Of a DNA stretch of 64,000 nucleotides, positions 43,504 to 52,828 are shown one piece after another (the stretch's first letter is position 1; each line of letters begins with the position of its first letter). Origin of the DNA: Chryseobacterium viscerum (GTDB lineage: Bacteria > Bacteroidota > Bacteroidia > Flavobacteriales > Weeksellaceae); the NCBI RefSeq assembly GCF_025949665.1, contig NZ_JAPDFT010000001.1, forward strand, positions 1,364,001 through 1,428,000, written 5' to 3'. The position numbers were made by a program, and so were the translations under genes. The notes beneath the pieces were generated by a model. It had not been told where the DNA came from. It searched no databases and was given only the letters and a program-made list of their open reading frames with translations.

Positions 43504-44379
43504 ATGAAGAAATTGGAGATTAAAAAAAATATTCAGAAACCGGAGGATAAAAACCTGTCTTTCCGGGTTTTTGATTTGAATAAAGATCATTTGGATTACT
43601 ATGCAAAACCCCACAAAAAAGACCATTTTTGCATTTTCATTGTAGAACAGGGAAAACTTCAGGTTTATATTGAAGATAAAATTCACTGGATAAAAGCCGG
43701 AAAAATTTCCGTGATATTTCCGGAACAGGTACATTTTATTGGGGATTCAAGTGAAGACCTGATCGGGAAGATTATTCTGTTTGAGGAAATACTGTTTTGT
43801 TCCGATATTCTGAAAAATGAGTTGAGTACTTATAATGTCAATCTTTCTACACAGCTCAACTGTACAATACTTTCTCGTGAGGATTTTGAACAAAGCTTAC
43901 GCAACACTTCAATCATTAAAGAAATTTATGAGCAGCCAACTCTTATAAAGAAAGAACAGGCCAGGTTTTATATCAAAATTGTTCTTCTGGGGCTTATTGA
44001 GTCCATTCATGGTTTACATCCGGTTTTGCATGAGAAAACAGCGGACAAACCTATCTATGTAAGGTTTAAAAAGCTGCTGAATGAGCATTACAAACAATAC
44101 AGATCCGTTCAGTATTATGCAGAAGAATTGGCTATTACAACCAAAAAGCTGAATTCCGTTACTAAAAAGCATTGCGGAGAGACAGCTATTCAGGCAATAC
44201 ACAACCGTATTTTAACGGAGATTAAACGACAGCTGATGTTTTCAGATTTTTCTCATAAAGAAATTGCTTTCGATCTGGGTTTTAATTCTCCTTCTGCCCT
44301 TAATAAATTTGTAAAAGCAAAACTCAAAGAAACCCCCACTGAACTTCAGCAGGAGCTGGCGCAAATGTATAACGCATAG
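43504..44379 (+). CDS. AraC-family regulator with cupin-like sensor domain
   Basis: The 291-residue protein starts at the ATG at 43504 (TTG at 43489 possible). Residues ~30-130 form a cupin-like AraC_binding domain (DHFCIFIVEQGKLQVYIED, GKISVIFPEQVHFIG). The C-terminal 100 residues are the double helix-turn-helix (VQYYAEELAITTKKLNSVTKKH, then HKEIAFDLGFNSPSALNKFVKAKL). It precedes the iron alcohol dehydrogenase gene by 67 bp on the same strand and is its probable regulator. Confidence 0.92.
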   Translation: MKKLEIKKNIQKPEDKNLSFRVFDLNKDHLDYYAKPHKKDHFCIFIVEQGKLQVYIEDKIHWIKAGKISVIFPEQVHFIGDSSEDLIGKIILFEEILFCSDILKNELSTYNVNLSTQLNCTILSREDFEQSLRNTSIIKEIYEQPTLIKKEQARFYIKIVLLGLIESIHGLHPVLHEKTADKPIYVRFKKLLNEHYKQYRSVQYYAEELAITTKKLNSVTKKHCGETAIQAIHNRILTEIKRQLMFSDFSHKEIAFDLGFNSPSALNKFVKAKLKETPTELQQELAQMYNA

Positions 44380-44413
44380 TCCCGTTTGTATAACAGGGTC
44401 TGTGAAGGCTTGT

Positions 44414-44428
44414 CTAATTTTGTCTCAT
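44414..44428 (+). promoter_or_regulatory. Promoter element of the alcohol dehydrogenase gene
   Basis: CTAATTTTGTCTCAT, identical to the minus-strand element before the epoxide hydrolase gene at 37427-37441. It contains the -7-like TAATTTTG 25 bp before the start codon and shows the gene can be transcribed apart from araC. Confidence 0.6.
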
Positions 44429-44446
44429 TAAAAATCAGATAAGAAA

Positions 44447-45613
44447 ATGAGCAAATTATTTATTGCAGGCGAAGTCTTCCATGGAGCAGGAAGTCTTGAT
44501 GAATTAAAAAATATTCAAGGTAAAAAAGTAGTCATTGTAACAGGAGGGAGCTCCATGAGAAAAAGCGGAACCCTTGATAAAGCGGTGGCTTATCTTAACG
44601 AAGCAGGAATTGAAACACAAATTTTTGAAGGGGTAGAAGAAGATCCTTCATCGACAACATGTCTGAAAGGTGCAGAGGTAATGAGTACTTTCCAGCCCGA
44701 CTGGATTATCGGTTTGGGAGGATGTTCTGCAATTGATGCTGCAAAAATCATGTGGGTATTTTACGAATATCCTGAGGTGGAATTTGATGCCTTAATCAAG
44801 CCTTTCACAGTTCCGGTTCTGAGAAATAAAGCTAAATTTATTGCCATTCCTTCTACAAGCGGTACAGGAACTGAAACTACAGGACTTGCGGTAATTACCG
44901 ACAGAGAGAAAGGAGTGAAATATCCTGTTGTTTCTTATGAATTGACACCGGATATAGCTATTATTGATGGAGAAATCTGTGCTTCAATGCCGGCTCATGT
45001 GACGTCCAATACAGGGCTTGATGCTTTAACGCACTGTGTGGAAGCTTATGTTTCAAATATTGATAACAATATTGCAGACGCTTTGTCCAAAGGAGGATTA
45101 GAGATTGTTTTTAATAACCTTAAAGAAGCTGTAGAAAACCCGGGTAATATTCAGGCCCGTCAGAATATGCATGATGCATCATTTATGGCTGGTTTAGCCT
45201 TCAACAATGCATGGCTGGGAATTGTTCATTCTCTGTCTCATCAGGTAGGAGCTTTGTATGGAATTCCTCATGGAGCTTCAAACGCTATCTTTCTTCCAAA
45301 TGTGATCCGTTACAATGCTCTGGCTACAGAACGTTATCCTGATCTGGCAAGAGTAATCGGGAAAGAAACTACTGAAGAACTGGCTCAGGCTATTGAGACA
45401 TTACGCTCTGAAGTCAACAATCAGTCAGCAATCAAAGATTTTGGAATTTCAAGAGAAGATTGGGATAAAAATCTTGATTATATTACAGCCAATGCTTTGG
45501 CAGATCCATGTACAGGTTTCAACCCGAGGGTTCCTGCGTTGGAAGAGTTGAGAGCTATTTATAATGCTTGTTATGAGGGTGTTGTATATGCGGAAGAAGT
45601 TGTTGCAGGATAA
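44447..45613 (+). CDS. Iron-containing alcohol dehydrogenase
   Basis: The 388-residue enzyme belongs to the group III (Fe-ADH) family. It has the nucleotide-binding GLGGCSAIDAAK (89-100), IPSTSGTGTE (134-143), and metal ligands Asp192, His196, His261 and His275 (in LDALTH, HSLSH and IPHGASN). It interconverts alcohols and aldehydes with NAD(P)H in the cytoplasm; the substrate cannot be predicted. It follows an AraC gene. It ends about 50 bp before a strong terminator. Confidence 0.93.
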   Translation: MSKLFIAGEVFHGAGSLDELKNIQGKKVVIVTGGSSMRKSGTLDKAVAYLNEAGIETQIFEGVEEDPSSTTCLKGAEVMSTFQPDWIIGLGGCSAIDAAKIMWVFYEYPEVEFDALIKPFTVPVLRNKAKFIAIPSTSGTGTETTGLAVITDREKGVKYPVVSYELTPDIAIIDGEICASMPAHVTSNTGLDALTHCVEAYVSNIDNNIADALSKGGLEIVFNNLKEAVENPGNIQARQNMHDASFMAGLAFNNAWLGIVHSLSHQVGALYGIPHGASNAIFLPNVIRYNALATERYPDLARVIGKETTEELAQAIETLRSEVNNQSAIKDFGISREDWDKNLDYITANALADPCTGFNPRVPALEELRAIYNACYEGVVYAEEVVAG

Positions 45614-45665
45614 TCTTTTGCAATCATCAATGAAATGATATCCAATGAGGTATTAGGAATATAAT

Positions 45666-45696
45666 AAAAAGAGAACTCAGATGAGTTCTCTTTTTT
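45666..45696 (+). terminator. Intrinsic terminator after alcohol dehydrogenase
   Basis: AAAAAGAGAACTCA/TGAGTTCTCTTTTTT hairpin with T-run, 53 bp after the stop codon. Confidence 0.88.
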
Positions 45697-45707
45697 CAGT
45701 TATTTAA

Positions 45708-45790
45708 TTATTTAATCATCATTTTAATGGATTCTTTACGATACACATCATATGAAGAAAACCAATAAAAGTAACTGTTGATTGAACGGG
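45708..45790 (-). pseudogene. Remnant of a T9SS type A C-terminal domain
   Basis: A minus-strand frame ending at 45708 reads YRKESIKMMIK then stop, preceded by FYWFSSYDV. It closely matches the C-terminus of the SGNH protein at 46416 (NRKECIKIMVK then stop). DNA identity is visible too (TTTAATCATCATTTTAATGGATTC against TTTAACCATAATCTTAATGCATTC in both flanks). Nothing upstream continues the gene. I read it as the tail of a lost paralogue. Confidence 0.55.
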
Positions 45791-45796
45791 AAATAT

Positions 45797-46204
45797 TTAT
45801 TTTCCTTTATTATAAACGAGTTCAAAGTTCGGGTTTCTTAAATAGGAGATGATGAGCTGATCATCACTAAGTTTTTTAATAAGTAATGTATCAATATCGT
45901 TTGAAACCTGACGAACTCCTGCAGTGTGGTACCACAAAAAAAGTGTATCATCAGAAACTTTCCATTTATCATACAATAAAGTGTGAATATTTACTGAAGC
46001 TGCAACACCGTTTTCATTAAGTTCGAAACCTTGCTTCTCTTTTTCCTGACCAGGAATAGGTTGTAACCATTTTCCCATAAGTTTAGTTTTTTTGGAGTTA
46101 GGATCTGAAGAGGTCTCTGTGCTCTCTTTTAAATTTTTGTTCTGAGTTGAAGGATTGCATGATGCTAAAATCCCGAGGATAACTAATGAAATAGCTTTTT
46201 TCAT
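45797..46204 (-). CDS. Lipocalin-like lipoprotein
   Basis: The 135-residue protein has a lipobox LASC (13-16) after a short signal, a Ser/Thr-rich linker, and a small beta domain. It starts with KLMGKWLQPIPGQEKEKQGFELNENG and includes WKVSDDTLFLWYHT. This resembles the Lipocalin_4/lipocalin-like domains of flavobacterial lipoproteins. A role in envelope binding is possible but unproven. It stands alone on the minus strand; 210 bp of AT-rich DNA upstream hold nothing else obvious. Confidence 0.7.
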   Translation of the reverse strand: MKKAISLVILGILASCNPSTQNKNLKESTETSSDPNSKKTKLMGKWLQPIPGQEKEKQGFELNENGVAASVNIHTLLYDKWKVSDDTLFLWYHTAGVRQVSNDIDTLLIKKLSDDQLIISYLRNPNFELVYNKGK

Positions 46205-46415
46205 AATATCAAAAAATAATAAGTTTGTTTATTCTGTCTTTAAGTATTCTAATGTCTTATTATATTGTAATTATTAATTTTATCTTGGATTGCAAACTTA
46301 AGTCATATATTTTCTTATAAACTAAGATAAAATGTAGTTTTTGAGCGTGGTTTTTGTAGATTTATGATTACACATTTTTGAATTTAGCGATAATTAAGTT
46401 TTTTCAGCTGCTTAA

Positions 46416-47651
46416 TTATTTAACCATAATCTTAATGCATTCCTTACGATTGTTTTCATAAAGAATACTGATCATATAAGCGCCTTTACTGTAAGTTGAA
46501 AAATCTATTTTTATATCATATACATCAAGGTTTTTCAAGTCATTAAGCTTTCTTTGTGTCATATCATAAACAATAATATTCTTTAATTTTTCTTTACTCC
46601 TGATATAACAAAAATCTGTAACAGGATTGGGGTAAAACGTGAGTTCAGGCCTTACCTTTGGATCCATAGTTCCCAGAGAGCCAAGAGTAATTATTTTATT
46701 ATAGGTTTCAGAACAGGAGTTTTTATGTACAGTCAGGGAAACGGTATAAGTTCCTGGAGATGTATATTGATGAACCGGATTTAATGAAGAATCTGTTGTA
46801 CCATCTCCAAAATTCCATAGTATTGAAGTGTAATTTGCGGAATGATTGGTAAAGTTCACCGTTGTTCCATTAATGGCTGCTATAAAATCCGAATGAAGAT
46901 GGAATACATTACTGTTCCATTGTGCAGGATTATTAAAAAAAACCTGATCTGCTATATTCTGAAAATTTTCGGCAGTGTTCTGAGGTAATCCATTATAAAA
47001 AGCGGATGGAAATATATGATCCTGAAAAACTGCAGAATACATAGAAGCTGCCACAAGATAACTGCCTTTCGGTCCCGGATGAATGTCGTTGTATGATCCA
47101 TGAAGGGCAAGATCCTGAGTAATATTGTAATAATTCCTTGCAGATTCACCAGCGGGAACCATTTCCACCTGCATAAGATTTGACATCTTTGTAATGGAAT
47201 CCTTTATTTTCTGCTGAAAAGTAAAATATGTATTGTATTCATTGGCAGATGGTACTCCATAAGGAATTTCATACAGGAATATTTTAGAACAAGGGCTGTA
47301 TTTGCGGATAGAATCCCTGATTTTACGACCGCGTTCAGCTGTTACTGAAACAGGGTAAGACTGGCCTGCAGATTCGCCGGTTCCGGGCTGCATGATAACA
47401 TATTTATAGTTTTTAGACCTTATTTTTTGATACAGTGACGGATCATCTACGTGATTTACAAAGCCTGTTCCGCCCGGAGTATGTGTCGTTATGGAAACAT
47501 TTTTTCCTTTTGAAGCGGCTAGATTTTTGAAAATTTCAGGCATATCATTAAAATAAGTGACACTGTTTCCTATAAACAGAACCTCATCGGACTGGCAGAA
47601 TGATAAGACTGAAAATCCGGTGCATATCAGAAAGAGTAGTTTTTTTAGCAT
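46416..47651 (-). CDS. T9SS-secreted SGNH-like hydrolase with PKD domain
   Basis: The 411-residue protein has a signal peptide (to SFCQ, residue 20). An SGNH-like domain follows with block I GNSVTYFND (Ser30), a VIMQPGTGE block and a late DIHPGPKG block bearing Asp and His. A PKD domain (about 255-320) has WNFGDGTTDSSLNPVHQY. The C-terminal T9SS type A domain is PELTFYPNPVTDF to IKIMVK (about 338-411). It is thus an esterase-like enzyme secreted through the outer membrane and attached at or released from the surface. The substrate is unknown. Confidence 0.82.
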   Translation of the reverse strand: MLKKLLFLICTGFSVLSFCQSDEVLFIGNSVTYFNDMPEIFKNLAASKGKNVSITTHTPGGTGFVNHVDDPSLYQKIRSKNYKYVIMQPGTGESAGQSYPVSVTAERGRKIRDSIRKYSPCSKIFLYEIPYGVPSANEYNTYFTFQQKIKDSITKMSNLMQVEMVPAGESARNYYNITQDLALHGSYNDIHPGPKGSYLVAASMYSAVFQDHIFPSAFYNGLPQNTAENFQNIADQVFFNNPAQWNSNVFHLHSDFIAAINGTTVNFTNHSANYTSILWNFGDGTTDSSLNPVHQYTSPGTYTVSLTVHKNSCSETYNKIITLGSLGTMDPKVRPELTFYPNPVTDFCYIRSKEKLKNIIVYDMTQRKLNDLKNLDVYDIKIDFSTYSKGAYMISILYENNRKECIKIMVK

Positions 47652-47679
47652 ATATTATATTTTAGAATTTTTAAAAAAG

Positions 47680-47712
47680 GTACCTGCAGAAAACCACTTC
47701 TAATGCAGGTAC
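47680..47712 (-). repeat. CTGCAG-type hairpin 1
   Basis: GTACCTGC/GCAGGTAC arms around a 17-base loop; minus strand then reads CTTTTTT. First of three related elements between two T9SS genes. Confidence 0.6.
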
Positions 47713-47803
47713 GCAACACAAACGATGATTAAAAAATGTTTTTTTATAAATATAGAGTTATATACTTTTCTTTATCTGTTTTTAAATGATAATCCTTTTA
47801 AAA

Positions 47804-47838
47804 GCACCTGCAGGAAACCCAATCAATACTGCAGGTAC
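47804..47838 (-). repeat. CTGCAG-type hairpin 2
   Basis: GCACCTGCAG/CTGCAGGTAC arms (one mismatch), nested in outer arms CCTTTTAA/TTAAAAGG (47795-47850 region). Minus strand continues TTTT. Confidence 0.6.
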
Positions 47839-47953
47839 AATATTAAAAGGTGTTTAAAATGAAAATGTTAATTTATTTTGTTTGTTAGAGATTTTTTTTG
47901 ATTTATAATGAGTTATTGATTGGGCTGTATTATTTTAAAAGATGTTGAGAAAA

Positions 47954-47987
47954 GTACCTGCGGACATCATGAATAGCCTACAGGTAC
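47954..47987 (-). repeat. CTGCAG-type hairpin 3, terminator-like
   Basis: GTACCTG/CAGGTAC arms lying 21 bp after the metalloprotease stop codon; minus strand then reads TTTTCT, so it can terminate that gene. Confidence 0.6.
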
Positions 47988-48008
47988 ACGGTACACTAAT
48001 TATTACAA

Positions 48009-51000
48009 CTATTTCTTGATTAGTTTCGTATTGTAAGTAGTCTTATCATCCTTTACAGTAATCACATACATTCCTTTTATCAGTGAAGCAACGTTGATTC
48101 TCTGTCCGTCCAGTTTTCCTTCCTGAACGAGTCTTCCGTCTGCACTGTAGATTTTGTAATCGGCTTTACCTTTAAGGTTTTTCACCTCTACAAATGTATC
48201 TGCCGGATTAGGATAGATTTCAAGATCGGATGATGACTGAACAGATTCTTTAACACCAAGTGCAGCACTGATCTTTACAGAGAAATCCCATACTGAGCCA
48301 CTGGAGAAAACACCACCACCATTTACATTTACGAAAGGACTTGCACATGCATCAGCTGAAGCATTGAAAAAACCACTGGCTACTCTCATTCTTAATGTTT
48401 TATCACCATTGTAGGCATTAGCTGGAACCGCAAATGCAAAACTACCCACATGTCCATTATTGGCATTTGGTAATGCTCCATCAATCCCTATTCTTTCTGA
48501 GTTTTCAAACACTCCGTTTCTGTTGTAATCAATCCATGCCTGTACCCAATCCTGGAATGCTCCTCCTGCGCGATTGGCATAAACAACGTAGTTCAAATTA
48601 TACTGGGCACCCTGAGTAAGCTGAATCAGTTTTGTAGGATCTTCCGAATAATCTTTATAGGCGTGCTGGACGGTAGTACTGTTACCAGCTAAATTTACAT
48701 TAGCCAAAGTTACTCTCAGGATTCCACTGAAATTTCCAGAATTAAGTGTATTTCCTCCTGTAGTCATCAGACAGTAGTCATATCCTGTACGTAATCCTTT
48801 TGTTTTAAAATTATAAACAGTTGAAAATGCTCCGGGAACATTATTGATCACCGATGCAACACGAACTTCATAAGAAGTTTCATCCTCAAGATTATTCAGC
48901 AATACTGAATTAATAGGACTGACAGCATTGGACCAGTTTGCTGTTCCTGTTTTCCTGTAATTTACAGAATAGGTTGCTCCCGGGACATGATTCCATGAAA
49001 CGGTTGCTGAAGTTTTTAATATATCATTTTCAAAAGCCACAAGTCCCGTTGGAGGATTATTTAAAGAAGCAGGAGCACTTCCTACGGTAATTGCCGGAGA
49101 AACAGCATAAAATATATTTCCTACAGCTGAAATTCTCAGCTTAATGTTTCCTTGTAGTGTGGCAGGCATCTGTATTTCAAAGCTGCCGTCATTAGGTGTG
49201 GAGGCTGCCAGTTCTGTCCATGCTGATCCATTATTTAGATCAGTTGTATATTCAATCTTTACATTGGCAACGTTATAAGGAGCCTGGTTTGTATTGGCAA
49301 CATCCCAGGAAATGGTATTGGAAGCATTATTATACAGGGTAGAAGAAGTGCTTAGTCCTTTAAATTTGAAAGGCCCGTCATTTCCAACTGTAACTGTATT
49401 TTCAGCAGAAATAGTTAGTGGTCGGTTCGCATTATTATCACGTACAGATACAGCATAGTGTAATACTCTTGGGATATATGAAACCGTTTCCCAGGTGTCC
49501 TTATTGGTTAATTTACCACTCATTACAATAGGCAGACTCGGAAAATATCTTCTTCCGGTGGCTACTGCAGGATAAGAACGCGTAAGAGAGCCTTCAGGAT
49601 TGAACCCCCAGCCGCTATCTCCTGAAATTGAGTTGGTAGAACCTACGCTGTCATATTGTTCCCAGTTATACGTCAACTGATCCCCGTTGGCATCAACAGC
49701 ATTGGCATCCAGGTAATAAGCTGTTCCCTTGGGAATATTATAGGAAACAAGTGGTGTAATGGCTGGTGCATTATTGTTGGCAATATTTTGAGCTACGCCG
49801 CATCCAACTTTACTTTCAAGGTTCGTAAGGATTTGATTGATTGATGAATAATGGAAATAGGCATCACTGTTCATCTGAACATTATTGGCCGTGATTCCGG
49901 CATATCCCATAATTGTTGTACCTCCTCCAGGTTCTACATTGACATCTGAACCTTCCGTATTGGTAGAAAAGGTATGGTTGCCACCAAGCTGATGCCCCAT
50001 TTCATGGGCTACATAATCAATATCAAATGTATCTCCCACAGGATTCTGGTTTTGTGTAAACGCAGAACCTTTACCCAACGGCTCCGCTGCGGTTGGATCG
50101 GTACATATACAGCCTATACAGCCTGCATTTCCATTTCCTCCGGCCGCATTAAAGACATGTCCGATATCATAATTGGCATCACCTACCTGAGCGGTTAAGG
50201 TTTGTTGCAGTTGCCCATTTAAATCATTGGTATAAGGATCGTTAGCGGCATTAGCGTAGATGATATTAGGAAGATTCTGTATATTAAGATGAATAGCGAA
50301 TTCTTTTTCAAAAATACCGTTTACACGGGTCATCGTATTATTCATTTGGGCAAGTGCACCTGCAACCCCTCCAAAAAGCGTTGTATATTCACCTGTTGTA
50401 GATAATGCCAGTCTATAGGTTCTGTACATTGATGCGGCAGGTCTTCCGGTAATATTGATTCCCGCAAGTTTGTTTTTTCCGGATTTTTTTAAAGATTTGA
50501 TGTCCCATTCATTTTTTCCTTCCATGCTGCAGCTAAAGCCATGTTCAGAATCTGTTCTTTCGGTTTTATAGAATACACCATAGGTCTTTTTATCCGTTGT
50601 AATAGGTTCTATAAACTGAAAGATACCGTCTTTGATGATCATAGACTGTACTTCTGTAGGGGATGTACTGAACCTTACATATTTGGACGGATCATCAATC
50701 CCGACTCCTACATAAGATCCTAATCCATATTTTTCAGCTAGTGATTTTTCCATTACAGGATTGCTGTATACGGCAAATCTTTCTATGGTTCCCTCTGCTG
50801 TTGGCAGCTGGATAGTGACACCTTTTGCATTAGCTCCGGTTTCTTCAGCATTTTTTAATAACTGTATCAATGCATTAATATTAGTTTTGTAAGCAAACTT
50901 GATTTTAACCTCTCTTCTGATGTCAGATGTTTTCTGTGAAGCAGGTTCCCACCTTTGGGCATTGGAAAGACAGAAGCCTGATATCAAAAATAATGATAAT

Positions 51001-51014
51001 AGAGTTTTTCTCAT
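48009..51014 (-). CDS. T9SS-secreted reprolysin-like metalloprotease
   Basis: The 1001-residue protein has a signal peptide (to SNAQ, residue 20), a propeptide-like region, and a metzincin catalytic domain (about 190-405) with HEMGHQLGGNH (H337, E338, H341, H347) and Met-turn IMGYA (Met369). Then follow cadherin/PKD-like beta domains, an Fn3 domain (about 650-735), and a GEVED-like domain (about 740-900; note WIDYNRNGVFENSERI). The C-terminal T9SS type A domain is LEIYPNPADTF to KLIKK. It should be secreted and degrade extracellular proteins. Divergent from a TPR-HTH regulator. Confidence 0.92.
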   Translation of the reverse strand: MRKTLLSLFLISGFCLSNAQRWEPASQKTSDIRREVKIKFAYKTNINALIQLLKNAEETGANAKGVTIQLPTAEGTIERFAVYSNPVMEKSLAEKYGLGSYVGVGIDDPSKYVRFSTSPTEVQSMIIKDGIFQFIEPITTDKKTYGVFYKTERTDSEHGFSCSMEGKNEWDIKSLKKSGKNKLAGINITGRPAASMYRTYRLALSTTGEYTTLFGGVAGALAQMNNTMTRVNGIFEKEFAIHLNIQNLPNIIYANAANDPYTNDLNGQLQQTLTAQVGDANYDIGHVFNAAGGNGNAGCIGCICTDPTAAEPLGKGSAFTQNQNPVGDTFDIDYVAHEMGHQLGGNHTFSTNTEGSDVNVEPGGGTTIMGYAGITANNVQMNSDAYFHYSSINQILTNLESKVGCGVAQNIANNNAPAITPLVSYNIPKGTAYYLDANAVDANGDQLTYNWEQYDSVGSTNSISGDSGWGFNPEGSLTRSYPAVATGRRYFPSLPIVMSGKLTNKDTWETVSYIPRVLHYAVSVRDNNANRPLTISAENTVTVGNDGPFKFKGLSTSSTLYNNASNTISWDVANTNQAPYNVANVKIEYTTDLNNGSAWTELAASTPNDGSFEIQMPATLQGNIKLRISAVGNIFYAVSPAITVGSAPASLNNPPTGLVAFENDILKTSATVSWNHVPGATYSVNYRKTGTANWSNAVSPINSVLLNNLEDETSYEVRVASVINNVPGAFSTVYNFKTKGLRTGYDYCLMTTGGNTLNSGNFSGILRVTLANVNLAGNSTTVQHAYKDYSEDPTKLIQLTQGAQYNLNYVVYANRAGGAFQDWVQAWIDYNRNGVFENSERIGIDGALPNANNGHVGSFAFAVPANAYNGDKTLRMRVASGFFNASADACASPFVNVNGGGVFSSGSVWDFSVKISAALGVKESVQSSSDLEIYPNPADTFVEVKNLKGKADYKIYSADGRLVQEGKLDGQRINVASLIKGMYVITVKDDKTTYNTKLIKK

Positions 51015-51133
51015 TTTAAAAATTAGGTATTTAACAATGGTATTTGAAGATTGAATATAAAATTCGAGTATTCAAAAGTAATTGCTAATTTTGTAATTCA
51101 AACGATGTTTGTTTGCGGTTTTGTCACATAGAG

Positions 51134-51150
51134 TATGTAATACGTATGTG
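51134..51150 (+). promoter_or_regulatory. TATGTAATACGTATGTG motif before TPR-HTH gene
   Basis: This site lies 60 bp before the start at 51210, about 22 bp upstream of a TATAGTATTAATATT stretch that is also present before the third copy. It contains a near palindrome CACATA...TATGTG (from 51125). It is also between the divergent metalloprotease and regulator genes. Confidence 0.55.
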
Positions 51151-51209
51151 TTTTTCGGTAGTGCTGCATTGATATAGTATTAATATTATATTTAGGTTTT
51201 ATTAGGATT

Positions 51210-52649
51210 ATGGTAAAAAGACTGACTGTTTTACTTTTTTTGATGTCTTCCTTTTTGTATTCACAGCGTACGGAGGTAGAAATGAAGAATGTTCTTTTTG
51301 ATATAGATTATTCTACCGCTGGCCCTAAAGAAATAGAAAAAATTGACAGCCTTATTAGGGTATGTAGAAAAGAGTCCTATAATAATTGTGTTGCACTAGG
51401 GTATCTTAAGATTGCCAATATCTATGATAAACTTAATGATACAAAAAAGTCTTTCTATTATATCAATAAAGTAGAGAATGAAAACCTCATCAATTCTAAT
51501 ACAGACTTTGAAGTTATATTTTACCTTCATTTACAAAAATCTTTTTTATACCAGAAATTAGGGGAGAGGGTTGCTTCTTTTAAGCAGTTGGATGAGATTT
51601 ATGATGACACAATGAAAACCAATAATGCTTATTTTATTTATTTAATTAACCGGCAGTATGCCAGTAAATATGATGAAGTCAATAAAAAAGACCTGGCATT
51701 AAAGTATAATAAAACAGCTTATAAATATTCGAAAATTTACAGAGAAAATAAAGGGAACCGTTACCGGATAGATAAAAACAGATTGAGTAACAGTTATAAA
51801 ACCTCAGCCTACCTTGGCGGTATATATACAGATCTCAATCAATTGGACTCAGCAAAAATTTATATTGATGAAGCTATTCAGAATGAAAAAAAGATAGATG
51901 ATATCGGGATAAAATATATTACCGCTTTCTATGCTGGAAGATATTTCAAAGCCGTTAAAAATATCTCGCAGGCTCAATATTATTTATGGATATGTAAAAA
52001 TATTGCTAAGAATTACTATAAAAGCGAAAATTATCAAATAGCTGTAGCTGATGAACTTAAAGCTTTATACGAGAGTGTGGGGCAAAAAGACAGTATTGGT
52101 TATTATTCTAACTGGCTGCTGGATATAGAGTCTTCAAGCAGTGAGCAGTACCGGACTTTAAATGATACTGTAGATAAACAGAACGAATTGGAAATCACTA
52201 AAAGAAAAAAAGAAACAAAAAGTCTCTTCTTCATCTTATCAGTAAGTATTACCATATGTATTCTTTTTATTATTCTTTTCCTGTATTACTACAGAAAGCA
52301 CAAAAGCAAAAATTTGGATAAGATTGATGTACCTCATCATTCACCCGTTCAGGAGAGTATTTTTAAGGAAGTTATACAGCTTGCCAAAGAAAATAATCCT
52401 GAATTTTTGACCCGTTTCAATGAATACTGTCCACGTTTTTCAGAAGAACTGCTTAAAGTTTCTCCTTTAAAAATATCAGAAATAAGATTTTGTGCTTACA
52501 TATACCTGAATTTTTCTACCAAAGAAATTGCAGACTATACATTTACCTCAGTACGAACTGTACAGACCAGGAAATACAATCTGCGAAAAAAACTGAATAT
52601 TCCCGGTGATATGGATATCTATGTTTGGTTTTCCAAATTATTGAAATAA
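51210..52649 (+). CDS. TPR membrane-anchored LuxR-like regulator (copy 2)
   Basis: The 479-residue protein has a signal peptide (to FLYSQ, residue 19), TPR-like helices (about 45-320), a membrane helix (SLFFILSVSITICILFIILF, about 336-356), and a cytoplasmic C-terminal domain. That domain has VIQLAKENNPEFLTRFNEYCPRF, SEIRFCAYIYLNFSTKEIADYTF and VQTRKYNLRKKLNIPGDMDIYVW. It is nearly identical in its C-terminus to copy 3 and less so to copy 1. The layout implies a periplasmic or surface signal transduced to DNA binding without phosphorylation. Divergent from the metalloprotease gene, a plausible target. Confidence 0.78.
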   Translation: MVKRLTVLLFLMSSFLYSQRTEVEMKNVLFDIDYSTAGPKEIEKIDSLIRVCRKESYNNCVALGYLKIANIYDKLNDTKKSFYYINKVENENLINSNTDFEVIFYLHLQKSFLYQKLGERVASFKQLDEIYDDTMKTNNAYFIYLINRQYASKYDEVNKKDLALKYNKTAYKYSKIYRENKGNRYRIDKNRLSNSYKTSAYLGGIYTDLNQLDSAKIYIDEAIQNEKKIDDIGIKYITAFYAGRYFKAVKNISQAQYYLWICKNIAKNYYKSENYQIAVADELKALYESVGQKDSIGYYSNWLLDIESSSSEQYRTLNDTVDKQNELEITKRKKETKSLFFILSVSITICILFIILFLYYYRKHKSKNLDKIDVPHHSPVQESIFKEVIQLAKENNPEFLTRFNEYCPRFSEELLKVSPLKISEIRFCAYIYLNFSTKEIADYTFTSVRTVQTRKYNLRKKLNIPGDMDIYVWFSKLLK

Positions 52650-52669
52650 AATTATCTATAAAAAAACAA

Positions 52670-52695
52670 AGGCTGTCTCATTCATGAAATAGCCT
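52670..52695 (+). terminator. Hairpin after TPR-HTH copy 2
   Basis: AGGCTGTCTCAT/ATGAAATAGCCT arms (12 bp, one mismatch, one G-U). A related hairpin follows copy 3 at 54790. No strong T-tract here. Confidence 0.6.
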
Positions 52696-52750
52696 CTGTG
52701 CAAATGTGAAAAAGTATAATGTGTTTTGAACTTTCAAATTTTTTAAAAAA

Positions 52751-52779
52751 CCTGCAGAAAAATAACACAAACCTGCAGG
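52751..52779 (-). repeat. CTGCAG-type hairpin 4
   Basis: CCTGCAG/CTGCAGG arms; minus strand continues TTTTTT. It lies 50 bp after the T9SS pseudogene stop and resembles the elements at 47680-47987. Confidence 0.55.
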
Positions 52780-52828
52780 CTGAAGATATCCTAAATATTA
52801 AAAACTATTTTCTGATTCTGAAAAGCTG

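Noticed and set aside
47680..47987. CRISPR-like array because of three similar elements spaced by about 100 bp
   Set aside because: The elements are hairpins with differing loops and irregular spacing, not identical direct repeats; no cas genes nearby.
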